A stretch of DNA of 40,448 bases, from positions 1-40,448 of the forward strand of contig JAURHQ010000012.1 of assembly GCA_030833185.1 (NCBI GenBank). The letters are read 5' to 3'. The position numbers were made by a program, and so were the translations under genes. The notes beneath the pieces were generated by a model. It made no database searches and had not been told where the DNA came from. It was given only the letters and a program-made list of their open reading frames with translations. Positions 40,433 through 40,448 of the stretch are shown piece by piece. Within the stretch, counting starts at the first letter, position 1; every line of letters starts with the position of its first letter. Source of the stretch: Gammaproteobacteria bacterium (GTDB lineage: Bacteria; Pseudomonadota; Gammaproteobacteria; Ga0077536).

Positions 40433-40448
40433 GGAGAGGTCCTCCTCA

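Overview
The window is GC-rich, densely coded chromosomal DNA from a Gram-negative bacterium. TamA/TamB, a BtuB-type TonB-dependent receptor, Hsp33, YheU, a PEP-CTERM protein and a PrsT-like TPR protein together suggest a Beta- or Gammaproteobacterium; the genus cannot be fixed from sequence alone. I see no tRNA, rRNA, insertion sequence, prophage or CRISPR array.

Layout. (1) 1-3608, plus strand: the 3' end of a GH57 glycoside hydrolase, a second GH57 enzyme of the 4-alpha-glucanotransferase/amylase type, and a small DUF1631-like protein; this is alpha-glucan (glycogen) metabolism. (2) 3629-5905, minus strand: a BtuB-like receptor behind a cobalamin riboswitch. (3) 5991-7412: an HU-like protein with a strong terminator, a leader full of inverted repeats, and a sirtuin. 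(4) 7448-11699: a reactive-sulfur locus. A BigR/SqrR-like ArsR repressor with two cysteines, two YeeE/YedE half-transporters, a DUF442 sulfurtransferase-like protein and a SulP transporter run leftward. A persulfide-dioxygenase-like metallo-beta-lactamase runs rightward from a 90-bp AT-rich divergent promoter. (5) 11686-17386: a homogentisate locus. marR and hmgA run leftward; fahA, a flavin monooxygenase, a metallo-beta-lactamase homologue lacking metal ligands and a DUF2783 protein run rightward. Between them lies a perfect GTTTCA-AA-TGAAAC palindrome. (6) 17438-23208: tamA-tamB, with the tamA Shine-Dalgarno inside a perfect hairpin. (7) 23307-25931: a chemoreceptor with a CheR/CheB-tether-like C-terminus and a candidate sigma-28 promoter, followed upstream by about 700 bp without a convincing gene. 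(8) 26651-29354: yheU, an amidase, an RRM protein, and a DUF429 protein that ends the next operon. (9) 29351-31982, minus strand: a tight five-gene operon of a six-helix membrane protein, NorE-like and NorF-like oxidase accessory subunits, a luciferase-like flavoprotein and DUF429. No catalytic oxidase subunit is present. (10) 32241-35848: a small unknown protein, Hsp33, a VOC protein, an unknown protein with a repeated RGGWLL motif, FKBP and a FrnE-like DsbA protein. (11) 35882-39727: a PrsT-like 945-residue TPR protein and a PEP-CTERM protein with its own terminator and a good sigma-54 promoter. (12) 40010-40432: an Arg/Gly-rich low-complexity protein whose frame is open to the window edge.

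The parts most likely to repay study are the orphan NorE/NorF-like-LLM-DUF429 operon, the homogentisate-linked monooxygenase/DUF2783/degenerate-MBL unit, and several cis-elements: the hmgA-fahA palindrome, the tamA hairpin, the nested repeats at 6543-6633, and the sigma-54 promoter of the PEP-CTERM gene. All functional calls are family recognition by eye; no database search was run.
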